NCBI RefSeq assembly: GCF_002119725.1
Contig: NZ_CP021109.1
Location: forward strand, 2,232,001-2,296,000
Direction: 5' to 3'
DNA from: Bordetella genomosp. 9
GTDB lineage: Bacteria; Pseudomonadota; Gammaproteobacteria; Burkholderiales; Burkholderiaceae_B
DNA: 64,000 bases
A model generated the notes under the pieces. That model saw nothing but the letters and a program-made list of their open reading frames with translations. It was not told the origin of the DNA and made no database searches. Below are positions 51,122 through 58,476 of this stretch, in pieces. The translations under genes and the position numbers were made by a program. The first letter of the stretch is position 1, and the number at the start of each line of letters is the position of its first letter.

Positions 51122-51841
51122 GTGTCGCAACTCAAACCCGAAACCCGGGCCAAGCTGGCGCAGGTCAGCACGGCCACGCTTTGCACGGCCCTGTTCAAGC
51201 GCGGCCTGCGCAACCAGTTCATCCAGAACGTGCATCCGTTGAACCCGACGCTGCCCAACATGGTGGGCGAGGCCTTCACGCTGCGCTACATCCCGGCGCG
51301 CGAGGATCTGAACACCATCAAGGTATTCGAGGACCGCACGCACCCGCAGCGCGTGGCCGTCGAGACCTGCCCCGCGGGGGCGGTGATGGTCATCGATAGC
51401 CGCAACGATGCCCGCGCGGCGTCGGCCGGCTCGATACTCGTCACGCGCCTGATGAAGCGGGGCGCCGCCGGCGTCGTGACCGACGGCGGCTTTCGCGACT
51501 CGCCGGAAATCGCCCGCATGGGCTTTCCGGCCTACCACCAGCGCCCGTCGGCGCCGACCAACCTGACGCTGCATCAGGCGCTGGACATCAACGTGCCCAT
51601 CGGTTGCGGCGACGTCGCGGTGTTCCCGGGCGACGTGGTGGTGGGCGATGGGGAAGGGGTGGTCGTCATTCCGGCGCACCTGGCCGACGAGATCGCCGCC
51701 GAGGCCACCGAAATGACCGCTTTCGAAGACTTCGTCACGGAGCGCGTGCGGGAAGGGGCGTCGATCCTCGGCCTGTATCCGCCCACCGATCCGGCCTCGC
51801 GCGAGGCCTTCGCCGAATGGCGCAAGAAAAACGGCCGCTGA
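51122..51841 (+). CDS. RraA-like/HMG-aldolase family protein
   Basis: 239-aa protein of the RraA/4-hydroxy-4-methyl-2-oxoglutarate aldolase fold. Contains RGAAGVVTDGGFRDSPEIARM with the Arg/Asp active-site pair and VVVGDGEGVVVIPAHLADEI. Many homologues in sugar-acid operons are aldolases or dehydratases releasing pyruvate. I chose a GTG at 51122 with GGAG six bases upstream; an ATG at 51086 is possible. It follows the dehydratase by 94 bp and precedes the Bug gene by 49 bp. Confidence 0.86.
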   Translation: MSQLKPETRAKLAQVSTATLCTALFKRGLRNQFIQNVHPLNPTLPNMVGEAFTLRYIPAREDLNTIKVFEDRTHPQRVAVETCPAGAVMVIDSRNDARAASAGSILVTRLMKRGAAGVVTDGGFRDSPEIARMGFPAYHQRPSAPTNLTLHQALDINVPIGCGDVAVFPGDVVVGDGEGVVVIPAHLADEIAAEATEMTAFEDFVTERVREGASILGLYPPTDPASREAFAEWRKKNGR

Positions 51842-51890
51842 ACCCGCTGAACTGCTTCATACCAAGAACAGCCATAGACTGGAGACAATC

Positions 51891-52889
51891 ATGACATTCC
51901 AACGACGCAAGGCGCTGGGCGCCCTGGCGGCATTCGCCGCGGCCGGCGCATTCGGCGCCATCCTTCCCCAGGCGCACGCCGCCGATTGGCCGCAGCAGAA
52001 GCCGATTTCCTATGTCGTGCCGTTCACGCCCGGCGGATCCACCGACGTGGTGGGCCGCGTCATCGCGCAGAAACTGTCCGACCGCCTGCATCAATCGGTC
52101 GTCGTCGAGAACAAGCCCGGCGCAGCGGGCGCCATCGGGGCCGCCTATGTCGCCAAGGCGCCGCCCGATGGCTACATGCTGTTCGGCGGTACGATCAGCA
52201 CGCACGCCATCAACCCCAGCCTGTACAAGAACCTGAGCTACGACCCGGTGAAGGACTTCGAGCCGGTGTCGCTGGTGGCGACGCTGCCGAACGTGCTGCT
52301 GGTCGACCCGCACCTGAACGTGAATTCCGTGGCGGACCTGATCGCGCTGCTGAAGAAAGATCCCGGCAAGCGCACCTTCGCCTCGTCCGGCGCCGGAACG
52401 TCGACGCACCTGACGGGCGAACTCTTCGCGCAGACCATCGGCGTGCCGCTGACGCACATCCCGTACAAAGGTACGCCGCCGGCCATGGTGGACGTGTCCT
52501 CGGGCAACGTCACGTTCATGTTCGATCAGATGACCGCCGCACTGCCGCTGCTGCAGCAGGGCAAGCTCAAGCTGCTCGCCGTGACCACCGCCAAGCGCAT
52601 TGCGCTTGCGCCGGACGTTCCCACGCTGCAGGAAGCCGGCGTGCCGGGCTTCGACGTATCGTCGTGGCAGGCCATCTACGCACCCAAGGGCACCCCCAAA
52701 CCCATCGTCGACCGGCTCTCCAAGGAAATCGCCGAGATTTTGAAAGAGCCCGACGTGCAGGAGAAGCTGGGCAAGACCATGGGCATGGACCTGGTCGGCG
52801 GATCGCCGGAACAGCTGCGTGACCTGATGGCGCGCGAAATCCCGCGCTGGGCCGACGTGGTGAAAAAATCCGGCGCCAAGGTGGAATAG
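51891..52889 (+). CDS. Tripartite tricarboxylate transporter receptor (Bug/TctC family) 3
   Basis: 332-aa periplasmic receptor. Signal peptide ends AHA-ADWPQQ. Bug motifs: ISYVVPFTPGGSTDVVGRVI, VENKPGAAGAIGAAYVAKAPPDGYMLF, YDPVKDFEPVSLV, HIPYKGTPPAMVDV, VPTLQEAGVPGFDV. Third gene after the dehydratase and RraA-like gene, so its ligand is probably the operon's sugar acid or related carboxylate. No TctA/B nearby. Confidence 0.9.
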   Translation: MTFQRRKALGALAAFAAAGAFGAILPQAHAADWPQQKPISYVVPFTPGGSTDVVGRVIAQKLSDRLHQSVVVENKPGAAGAIGAAYVAKAPPDGYMLFGGTISTHAINPSLYKNLSYDPVKDFEPVSLVATLPNVLLVDPHLNVNSVADLIALLKKDPGKRTFASSGAGTSTHLTGELFAQTIGVPLTHIPYKGTPPAMVDVSSGNVTFMFDQMTAALPLLQQGKLKLLAVTTAKRIALAPDVPTLQEAGVPGFDVSSWQAIYAPKGTPKPIVDRLSKEIAEILKEPDVQEKLGKTMGMDLVGGSPEQLRDLMAREIPRWADVVKKSGAKVE

Positions 52890-52906
52890 GCGGCAATAAC
52901 CGCCAG

Positions 52907-54115
52907 CTACGCCTTGCGCCCGCCGCGCGCGTGCGCGGCGTCCACGTCTTCCTCCAGACTGAGCCGGCTGTTGTCGCCGGCCGTCCAGCGCGGCTCGGGG
53001 CTGAAGTGGCTCATGTCGCCGAACAAGGCCTTATGGCGCGACGGCTGGGAACGCAGGTATTGCTTCGGCGCGCGCACCTGCGCGCCCAGCTCGGCGGCCG
53101 CATGCCATGGCCAGCGGGGGTCGTACAGAATGGTGCGGGCCAAAGCGATCATGTCGGCATCGCCGGTCGCCACGATGGCTTCCGCCTGTTCCGCGCCGGT
53201 AATCAAGCCCACCGCGACAACCGGTATCCCCACCGCCGCCTTCACGGCGCGCGCCAGCGGCACCTGGTAGCTCGGGCTTACCGGAATCCGCTGACCGGGA
53301 TGCAGCCCGCCGCTGGACACGTGGATCGCGTCGCAGCCGCGCGACTCCAGCGCCTGCGCGAAAGCGGCCGTCTGCTCGATATCCCACCCGCCTTCGAACC
53401 AATCGGTGCCCGACACCCGCACGGTCACCGCCTTGTCGGCCGGAAAGGCGGCGCGCACCGCCTCGAACACCTCCAGCGGAAAGCGCATCCGGTTCTCCAG
53501 CGAACCGCCGTACTCGTCCTCGCGCCGGTTCGAAAGCGGCGACAGGAACTGGTGCAGCAGATAACCGTGCGCCGCGTGCAGCTGGATCGCATCGATGCCC
53601 AACCGCACCGCCCGCCGCGCCGACGCCGCGAAGGCATCGCGCACGCGCCGCAGACCATCCGCGTCCAGCGCCGTGGGCGGCGTCTCGCCCTCATGGCCGG
53701 CAATGGGCGAGGGCGCCTCCGTCTGCCATCCGTGCGGCGTACCGGGCGCCAGCTGCGCCCCGCCGGCCCACGGCACCTCCGTCGACGCCTTGCGGCCCGC
53801 ATGGGCAAGCTGCACAGCGATGGGCATGTCCGACCATTGCCGGATGCCCTGCAGCACGCGGCCCATCGCGGCTTCCGTCTCGTCGTTCCACAACCCCACA
53901 TCCGCCCAGGTAATCCGGCCTTCCGGCACCACGGCTGTCGCCTCGATCGTCAGCAATGCCGCGCCGGAAAGCGCCAGATGGCCCAGATGAATCAAATGCC
54001 AGTCATTCATGCAGCCGTCCTCGGCTGAGTACTGGCACATCGGCGCAATCACGATGCGGTTGGCCAACCGCAGATTTCGGACACGCAGGGGTTGGAACAG
54101 CACGGGTTGCGGCAT
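52907..54115 (-). CDS. NADH:flavin oxidoreductase, old yellow enzyme family (YqjM type)
   Basis: 402-aa FMN enzyme reducing activated alkenes. Start PQPVLFQPLRVRNLRLANRI, the YqjM-type cysteine in APMCQYSAEDG, HAGRKAS, the active-site AIQLHAAHGYLLHQFLSPLSNRR in general form, and phosphate-binding GLITGAEQAEAI. AGGAGACCGCC precedes the ATG at 54115; a longer frame has no signal. Convergent with the Bug gene, 17 bp apart. A 13-bp tandem repeat lies 65-116 bp upstream of the start. Confidence 0.92.
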   Translation of the reverse strand: MPQPVLFQPLRVRNLRLANRIVIAPMCQYSAEDGCMNDWHLIHLGHLALSGAALLTIEATAVVPEGRITWADVGLWNDETEAAMGRVLQGIRQWSDMPIAVQLAHAGRKASTEVPWAGGAQLAPGTPHGWQTEAPSPIAGHEGETPPTALDADGLRRVRDAFAASARRAVRLGIDAIQLHAAHGYLLHQFLSPLSNRREDEYGGSLENRMRFPLEVFEAVRAAFPADKAVTVRVSGTDWFEGGWDIEQTAAFAQALESRGCDAIHVSSGGLHPGQRIPVSPSYQVPLARAVKAAVGIPVVAVGLITGAEQAEAIVATGDADMIALARTILYDPRWPWHAAAELGAQVRAPKQYLRSQPSRHKALFGDMSHFSPEPRWTAGDNSRLSLEEDVDAAHARGGRKA

Positions 54116-54179
54116 GGCGGTCTCCTGGCTCGGGCTCATTCGATGGGGCCGCGTCAAGCGCGGCGATCGCGCTGCCTCA

Positions 54180-54231
54180 CAAGAAGCATGCCGAAGAAGC
54201 ACGCCGAAGAAGCACGCCGAAGAAGCACGCC
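54180..54231. repeat. Tandem repeat, four 13-bp units, between divergent genes
   Basis: Units of GAAGAAGCACGCC (first copy with two changes) in the 186-bp region between divergent OYE and royal-jelly-family genes. Shares the GAAGAA...GCAC theme with the 14-bp repeat at 20291-20370. Copy number changes would alter promoter spacing for one or both genes. Confidence 0.95.
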
Positions 54232-54301
54232 GGGCCGCATCGCACAGGTACGACACGTGCGGCCCGCGCCAGCCAACGAGCCGTCATAACGGAGCCTGCC
54301 C

Positions 54302-55327
54302 ATGACCACGCTGACCCCCGTCGCCGACTTCGATCATCAGGTCACCGGCGTCACCGCCACCGCCGATGGCCGCATCTTCGTCAACTTTCCGCGGTGGACC
54401 GAGGACAGCCCTGTCTCCGTCGCCGAACTCATGGCCGACGGCACGCTCAAGCCTTATCCCGACCAGGCCTGGAACGGCTGGCGCAATGCCACGGCCTTCC
54501 AGAAACCGGTGGACCGCCACTTCGTCTGCGTCCAATCTGTCGTCGCCGACTCGCACGGCGGCCTCTGGGTCGTCGACCCCGGCGCGCCCGGCAACGAACG
54601 CGTATTGCCCGGCGCCGCCAAACTCGTCCGCATCGAACTCGGCAGCGACCGCGTCAGCCGCGTCATCCCCATCCCGCCCGACGTCGCCAAACAGGGCAGC
54701 TACCTGAACGACATCCGCGTCAGCCCCGACGGCAGGACCGGCTACCTTACCGACTCTGGCGCCGAGGGCGCCATCATCGTCGTCGACCTCGACACCGGCG
54801 CAAGCTTCCGCGCTCTGGCCGGCCATCCCTCCACCCAGCTTGAAAAAGACGTCGTCGTCGAAATCGCCGGCAAACCCCTGCGCCGCCCCGACGGCCGCCA
54901 ACCCATGTTCGCCTCCGACGGCATCGCGCTGTCCAACGACGGCGCCACCCTCTACTGGCAAGCACTCACCGGCCGCACGCTGTACTGCATCGACACCGCC
55001 TTGCTCAATAACGACATTCCCGAACCCCAACGCCAGGCCGGCGTGCGCAAACTCGGCAGCACCCACGTCGCCGACGGCATGCTGATGAGCACCGACGGCA
55101 CCCTTTACATCACCTCTCCAGGCGACAACGCCGTCACCCGCTGGACCGGCCACGGCGCCGCCATCGTCGTCCAGGACGAACGCCTACGCTGGCCCGACAC
55201 CCTGACGCAAGGCCCCGACGGCCGGATATACGTCACCGCTTCCCACATCCAGGACACCTACTGGTTCAAACCCGCCGCCCCCGCCGCCGTCCGCACAGCC
55301 CTGTTCTGCTTCACGCCCGGCCATTGA
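54302..55327 (+). CDS. Major royal jelly/yellow-family beta-propeller protein
   Basis: 341-aa six-bladed propeller of the MRJP/yellow family, related to SMP-30/gluconolactonases. Features: GRIFVNFPRWTEDSPVSVAE, LWVVDPGAPGN, VSPDGRTGYLTDSG, MFASDGIALSNDGATLYWQAL, DGTLYITSPGDNAV. No signal peptide, so cytosolic. Function in bacteria is unclear; lactonase-like activity is possible. GGAG lies 8 bp before the ATG. The coding strand is markedly C-rich at third positions compared with other genes here, as is the following repeat region. Confidence 0.87.
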   Translation: MTTLTPVADFDHQVTGVTATADGRIFVNFPRWTEDSPVSVAELMADGTLKPYPDQAWNGWRNATAFQKPVDRHFVCVQSVVADSHGGLWVVDPGAPGNERVLPGAAKLVRIELGSDRVSRVIPIPPDVAKQGSYLNDIRVSPDGRTGYLTDSGAEGAIIVVDLDTGASFRALAGHPSTQLEKDVVVEIAGKPLRRPDGRQPMFASDGIALSNDGATLYWQALTGRTLYCIDTALLNNDIPEPQRQAGVRKLGSTHVADGMLMSTDGTLYITSPGDNAVTRWTGHGAAIVVQDERLRWPDTLTQGPDGRIYVTASHIQDTYWFKPAAPAAVRTALFCFTPGH

Positions 55328-55552
55328 CCATCGCATCCCCCCGATCGACGCCCGGCCCGCTACCGCACCCCCGTGGCCAACCAAACCAGGCTCCCCCGCA
55401 ACAACGATCAGCGCGCACCAAACGTCACCAATCGAACAGACCAGCCGGACGGCACCAGCCAAATAGCGCCAGCCCGAGCCAGCACTACCCGAATAGCACC
55501 ACCCGAATATCACCAGCCCCGAACAGCGCGAACAGCACACGCCGAACCACTC

Positions 55553-55692
55553 CGCACAGCAACCCCGGACCGCTCCGCACAGCAACCCCGGACCGCACCG
55601 CACAGCAACCCCGAACCGCACCGCACAGCAACCCCGAACCGCACCGCACAGCAACCCCGAACCGCACCACAAACCACCACCCCGAACCGCAC
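55553..55692. repeat. Tandem repeat, five 23-bp units plus a degenerate copy
   Basis: Five direct copies of a 23-bp unit (CGCACAGCAACCCC, then G[GA]ACCGC[TA]C) at 55553-55667, followed by a diverged copy to about 55692. There are no spacers, so it is not CRISPR. A 23-bp unit does not keep reading frame, which argues against coding use. Confidence 0.93.
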
Positions 55693-55704
55693 CGCAGAGC
55701 GTAA

Positions 55705-55739
55705 GGTCAAGACGCCCGCGCAGGGCGGGCGTCTTGACC
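55705..55739. repeat. Perfect 15-bp inverted repeat with GCAGG loop
   Basis: Arms GGTCAAGACGCCCGC (55705-55719) and its exact complement (55725-55739), loop GCAGG. A very stable hairpin 375 bp after the royal-jelly-family stop, without a T-tract. The same GCAGG loop occurs in the hairpin at 55898-55920. Confidence 0.9.
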
Positions 55740-55834
55740 GGGCCCCGCAAAACCTTCCACCCCAAGACTCGCCAACCGACGAAGCGCAAGAACACCACCC
55801 GCGCCAGACCCTCGTGGCTGAGATATCCCGGAGT

Positions 55835-55961
55835 CCGTTGGGGTTGGCGTTTGCCGTGGCCGGGACGTTGAGGACGAGCAAGCGATAGCGAAGCGGTGTC
55901 CGGCGCGCAGGGCGCCGGACCGGCCGATCGGCCCGGCCACGGCAAATGCCAACCCCGACGG
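55835..55961. repeat. 30-bp inverted repeat enclosing a second GCAGG-loop hairpin
   Basis: Arms 55835-55864 and 55932-55961 are complementary at 28 of 30 positions. The 67-bp interior holds GTCCGGCGC-GCAGG-GCGCCGGAC (55898-55920). Together they can fold into one long cruciform-like structure. No open frame or transposase is associated. Confidence 0.88.
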
Positions 55962-56022
55962 ACGTCCCAAAAACAGCCGCCCCAAAAACCGGCGCCGAAA
56001 GAACCCCACACCTCAAAAGCTA

Positions 56023-56042
56023 TACTGGATAAAAATCCAGCA
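56023..56042. promoter_or_regulatory. Putative LexA (SOS) box before the helicase gene
   Basis: CTGGATAAAAATCCAG at 56025-56040 has the CTG-N10-CAG form of proteobacterial LexA boxes with an A/T-rich core and flanking TA...CA. It lies 22 bp before the helicase start, so LexA bound here would block transcription of a DinG-type gene, which is itself an SOS gene in E. coli. Confidence 0.65.
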
Positions 56043-56062
56043 TCCGCAAAAACGCCTCCAGC

Positions 56063-58420
56063 GTGCCGCCAACTTCCTACACCATCGCCGTCCGCACCCT
56101 ATGCGAATTCAGCGCCCGCACCGGTGACCTGGACCTGCGTTTCGCCCTCACACCCTCGGGAGCAGAAGGCCAAACCGGCCACGCCACCGTAGCCGCCCGC
56201 CGCCCCGCCGGCTATCAAACCGAAATCTCCCTCACCGGCACCCACGAAACCGTCCGCGTCCGTGGCCGCGCCGACGGCTACGATCCCGTCCGGCACCGCC
56301 TGGAAGAAATCAAAACCCACCGCGGCAACCCCGCAGCCATCCCCCAGAACCAGCGCGCCCTCCATTGGGCGCAAGCCCGCATCTACGCCCACCTTCTCTG
56401 CGAAAAGCTCCAGACCCCCGCCATCGAAATCGCGCTCGTCTACTTCGACATCGCCACCCAGAACGAAACGGTCCTGACCGAGTCCCGCACCGCCGAAGAC
56501 CTGCGCGACTTCTTCCAAACCGCCTGCGACCGCTTCCAGGCATGGGCCAACAGCGAGATCGCGCATCGGGCCGCGCGCGACCGGGCCCTGGCCGCGCTGC
56601 GGTTTCCCTACGACGCCTTCCGCCCCGGCCAGCGCCAGCTCGCGACCGCCGTCTATCGCGCCGTCAGGGATGGCAAATGTTTGATGGCGCAGGCGCCCAC
56701 CGGCATCGGCAAAACCATGGCGACGCTCTTCGCCGCGCTCAAGGCCGCGCCCGGCAGGCTCGACAACGTCTTCTTCCTCTGCGCCAAAACCGCCGGCCGC
56801 CAGCTCGCCATTGAAGCGCTCGCGCGGCTGCGCCAAGCGCATCCCGGTCTGCCTTTGCGCATCGTCGAACTGCAGGCGCGGGACCGGGCCTGCGTGCATC
56901 CCGACAAAGCGTGCCACGGCGGTTCCTGCCCGCTTGCCCGCGGCTTCTACGACCGCTTGCCCGCTGCGCGCGAGGCCGCGCTCCAGGAGCCCGCATGGGA
57001 TGCGCCCGCCGTGCGCCGGCTGGCGCAGGCCCACGAAATCTGCCCGTACTTCCTGTCCCAGGAACTGGCCCGCTGGAGCGACGTGGCCATCGGCGACTAC
57101 CACTATTACTTCGACCATCACGGCATGCTCCACGGCATGGCGCAGGCCAACCAATGGCGCACCGCGATCCTCGTCGACGAAGCGCACAACCTGCTCGAGC
57201 GCGGCCGCCGCATGGCGTCCGCGGAATTGGCGCTGTCCGATGTCCGGCGCGTGCGCCGCGCCGTCCCGCGGCCGTTGCGCCGCCGTTTCACCGCAATCGC
57301 CGCGGCGTGGCGCAAGACCGCGTCTGCGGCCGCGCCGTCCGGCGCATCGGCAGCCCCCGCATCGCCGCGCCATACGCAGGCCGCCAACGGCGGTGCCTAT
57401 ATCGCGCTGCCCGAACCGCCCCCCGCCATCGTCCAGGCCGTCGAGCAGGCCGTCGCTGCCATTGCGGAATATCTGGCCACCCTCGGCCGCGTCGATGCCG
57501 ACGACGAAAAGAGTTTGCTCCAGTTCTATTTCGATGCGCTGCGCTGGCTGCGCGTCGCCGAGCAGCGCGATGCCGACTGGGTCGTCGACCTCATGGAGCA
57601 GCGCGGCGTGCAGCCGCGCGGACAGGCCCTGTGCATCCGCAATGTGGTGCCCGCGCCGTGGCTCGCTCCCCGATTCGCCACCGCGCATGCCGTCGTGCTT
57701 TTCTCCGCGACCCTCAGTCCGGGCCGGTTTTATGCCGACATGTTGGGTGTGCCCGCGGATACCGCTTGTGTTGACGTGCCGCCGCCGTTCGACCCCGCGC
57801 GCCTGGCCGTGCGCGTCGTCGGCGACGTCTCCACGCGATACGCCGAGCGGCGCGACAGCCTGGCGCCCATCGCCGCCCTCATGGCGCGCGAGTATGCGAA
57901 ACGGCCCGGCAATTATCTGTGCTTCGCCAGCAGCTTCGAGTATCTGAACGCGCTGTACGCGCAGTTGCGCGACCGTCATCCCGCCGTGCCCGCGTGGATA
58001 CAGACCGCCGGCATGTCCGAGCTCGAGCGCGGCGCCTTCCTGGAACGCTTCCAGGCAGACGGGCAGGGCATCGGCTTCGCGGTGCTCGGGGGCGCGTTCG
58101 GCGAAGGCATCGACCTGCCGGGCAAGCGCCTGATCGGCGCGTTCATCGTGACGCTGGGCCTGCCGCAGGTCGGCGCGGTCAACGACCGCATGAAGCAGTG
58201 CATGCAGGAACGCTTTGGCCCGGACCTGGGTTATGCCTATGCCTACCTGTATCCCGGCATGCAGAAGATCGTGCAGGCGGCCGGGCGGGTCATCCGATCC
58301 GAATCGGACGAGGGGTCGGTGTACCTGATCGATGCCCGCTATGCGCGCGCCGCCGTGCGGCGTCTGCTGCCGGCATGGTGGCGTCTTGCGCCGCTGCGGG
58401 CCCAAGGTGGCGCGGGATAG
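56063..58420 (+). CDS. PD-(D/E)XK nuclease-XPD/DinG-type helicase fusion
   Basis: 785-aa superfamily 2 helicase. N-terminal 150 residues look like a Cas4/RecB-type nuclease (GRADGYDP ... LEEIKTHRG, the D...ExK pattern). The helicase follows: Walker A APTGIGKTMAT near residue 215, four Fe-S cysteines (RACVHPDKACHGGSCPL and HEICPYF), DEAH box LVDEAHNLLERG, FSATLSPGRF and motif VI AAGRVIRSESDEG. XPD/DinG enzymes unwind 5'-tailed DNA or R-loops. Start is a GTG at 56063 with no good ribosome site. An SOS-like box lies 22 bp upstream. Resembles DinG-family proteins with an N-terminal nuclease found in several proteobacteria. Confidence 0.88.
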   Translation: MPPTSYTIAVRTLCEFSARTGDLDLRFALTPSGAEGQTGHATVAARRPAGYQTEISLTGTHETVRVRGRADGYDPVRHRLEEIKTHRGNPAAIPQNQRALHWAQARIYAHLLCEKLQTPAIEIALVYFDIATQNETVLTESRTAEDLRDFFQTACDRFQAWANSEIAHRAARDRALAALRFPYDAFRPGQRQLATAVYRAVRDGKCLMAQAPTGIGKTMATLFAALKAAPGRLDNVFFLCAKTAGRQLAIEALARLRQAHPGLPLRIVELQARDRACVHPDKACHGGSCPLARGFYDRLPAAREAALQEPAWDAPAVRRLAQAHEICPYFLSQELARWSDVAIGDYHYYFDHHGMLHGMAQANQWRTAILVDEAHNLLERGRRMASAELALSDVRRVRRAVPRPLRRRFTAIAAAWRKTASAAAPSGASAAPASPRHTQAANGGAYIALPEPPPAIVQAVEQAVAAIAEYLATLGRVDADDEKSLLQFYFDALRWLRVAEQRDADWVVDLMEQRGVQPRGQALCIRNVVPAPWLAPRFATAHAVVLFSATLSPGRFYADMLGVPADTACVDVPPPFDPARLAVRVVGDVSTRYAERRDSLAPIAALMAREYAKRPGNYLCFASSFEYLNALYAQLRDRHPAVPAWIQTAGMSELERGAFLERFQADGQGIGFAVLGGAFGEGIDLPGKRLIGAFIVTLGLPQVGAVNDRMKQCMQERFGPDLGYAYAYLYPGMQKIVQAAGRVIRSESDEGSVYLIDARYARAAVRRLLPAWWRLAPLRAQGGAG

Positions 58421-58476
58421 GGCCTGTCGCCGGCGGGGGTTCGCTGCAATGGAATGGTCGACAGGCCCGTGCGCCG

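Larger units (their letters stand above)
55328..56062. other. 735-bp non-coding repeat region
   Basis: Between the royal-jelly-family gene and the DinG-like helicase. Strongly C-rich and G-poor on the plus strand up to about 55700, with degenerate CACC-AG-CC and CCGAA-AGC motifs (55380-55552), a 23-bp tandem array, a 15-bp-arm hairpin, a large 30-bp inverted repeat and finally an SOS-like box. Open frames on both strands follow the repeats and look non-coding. Confidence 0.7.

Noticed and set aside
55553..55692. CRISPR array
   Set aside because: The 23-bp units are contiguous without spacers and no cas genes are near. The Cas4-like nuclease segment belongs to a DinG-type helicase.
55835..55961. 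Insertion-sequence terminal repeats
   Set aside because: The 30-bp arms are only 67 bp apart with no transposase; a miniature element is possible but no target duplication was identified.
55184..56016. Long minus-strand frames over the 23-bp array giving Cys/Gly/Val repeats
   Set aside because: The translations only follow the DNA repeat, the same repeat is open in several frames, and there is no start signal.
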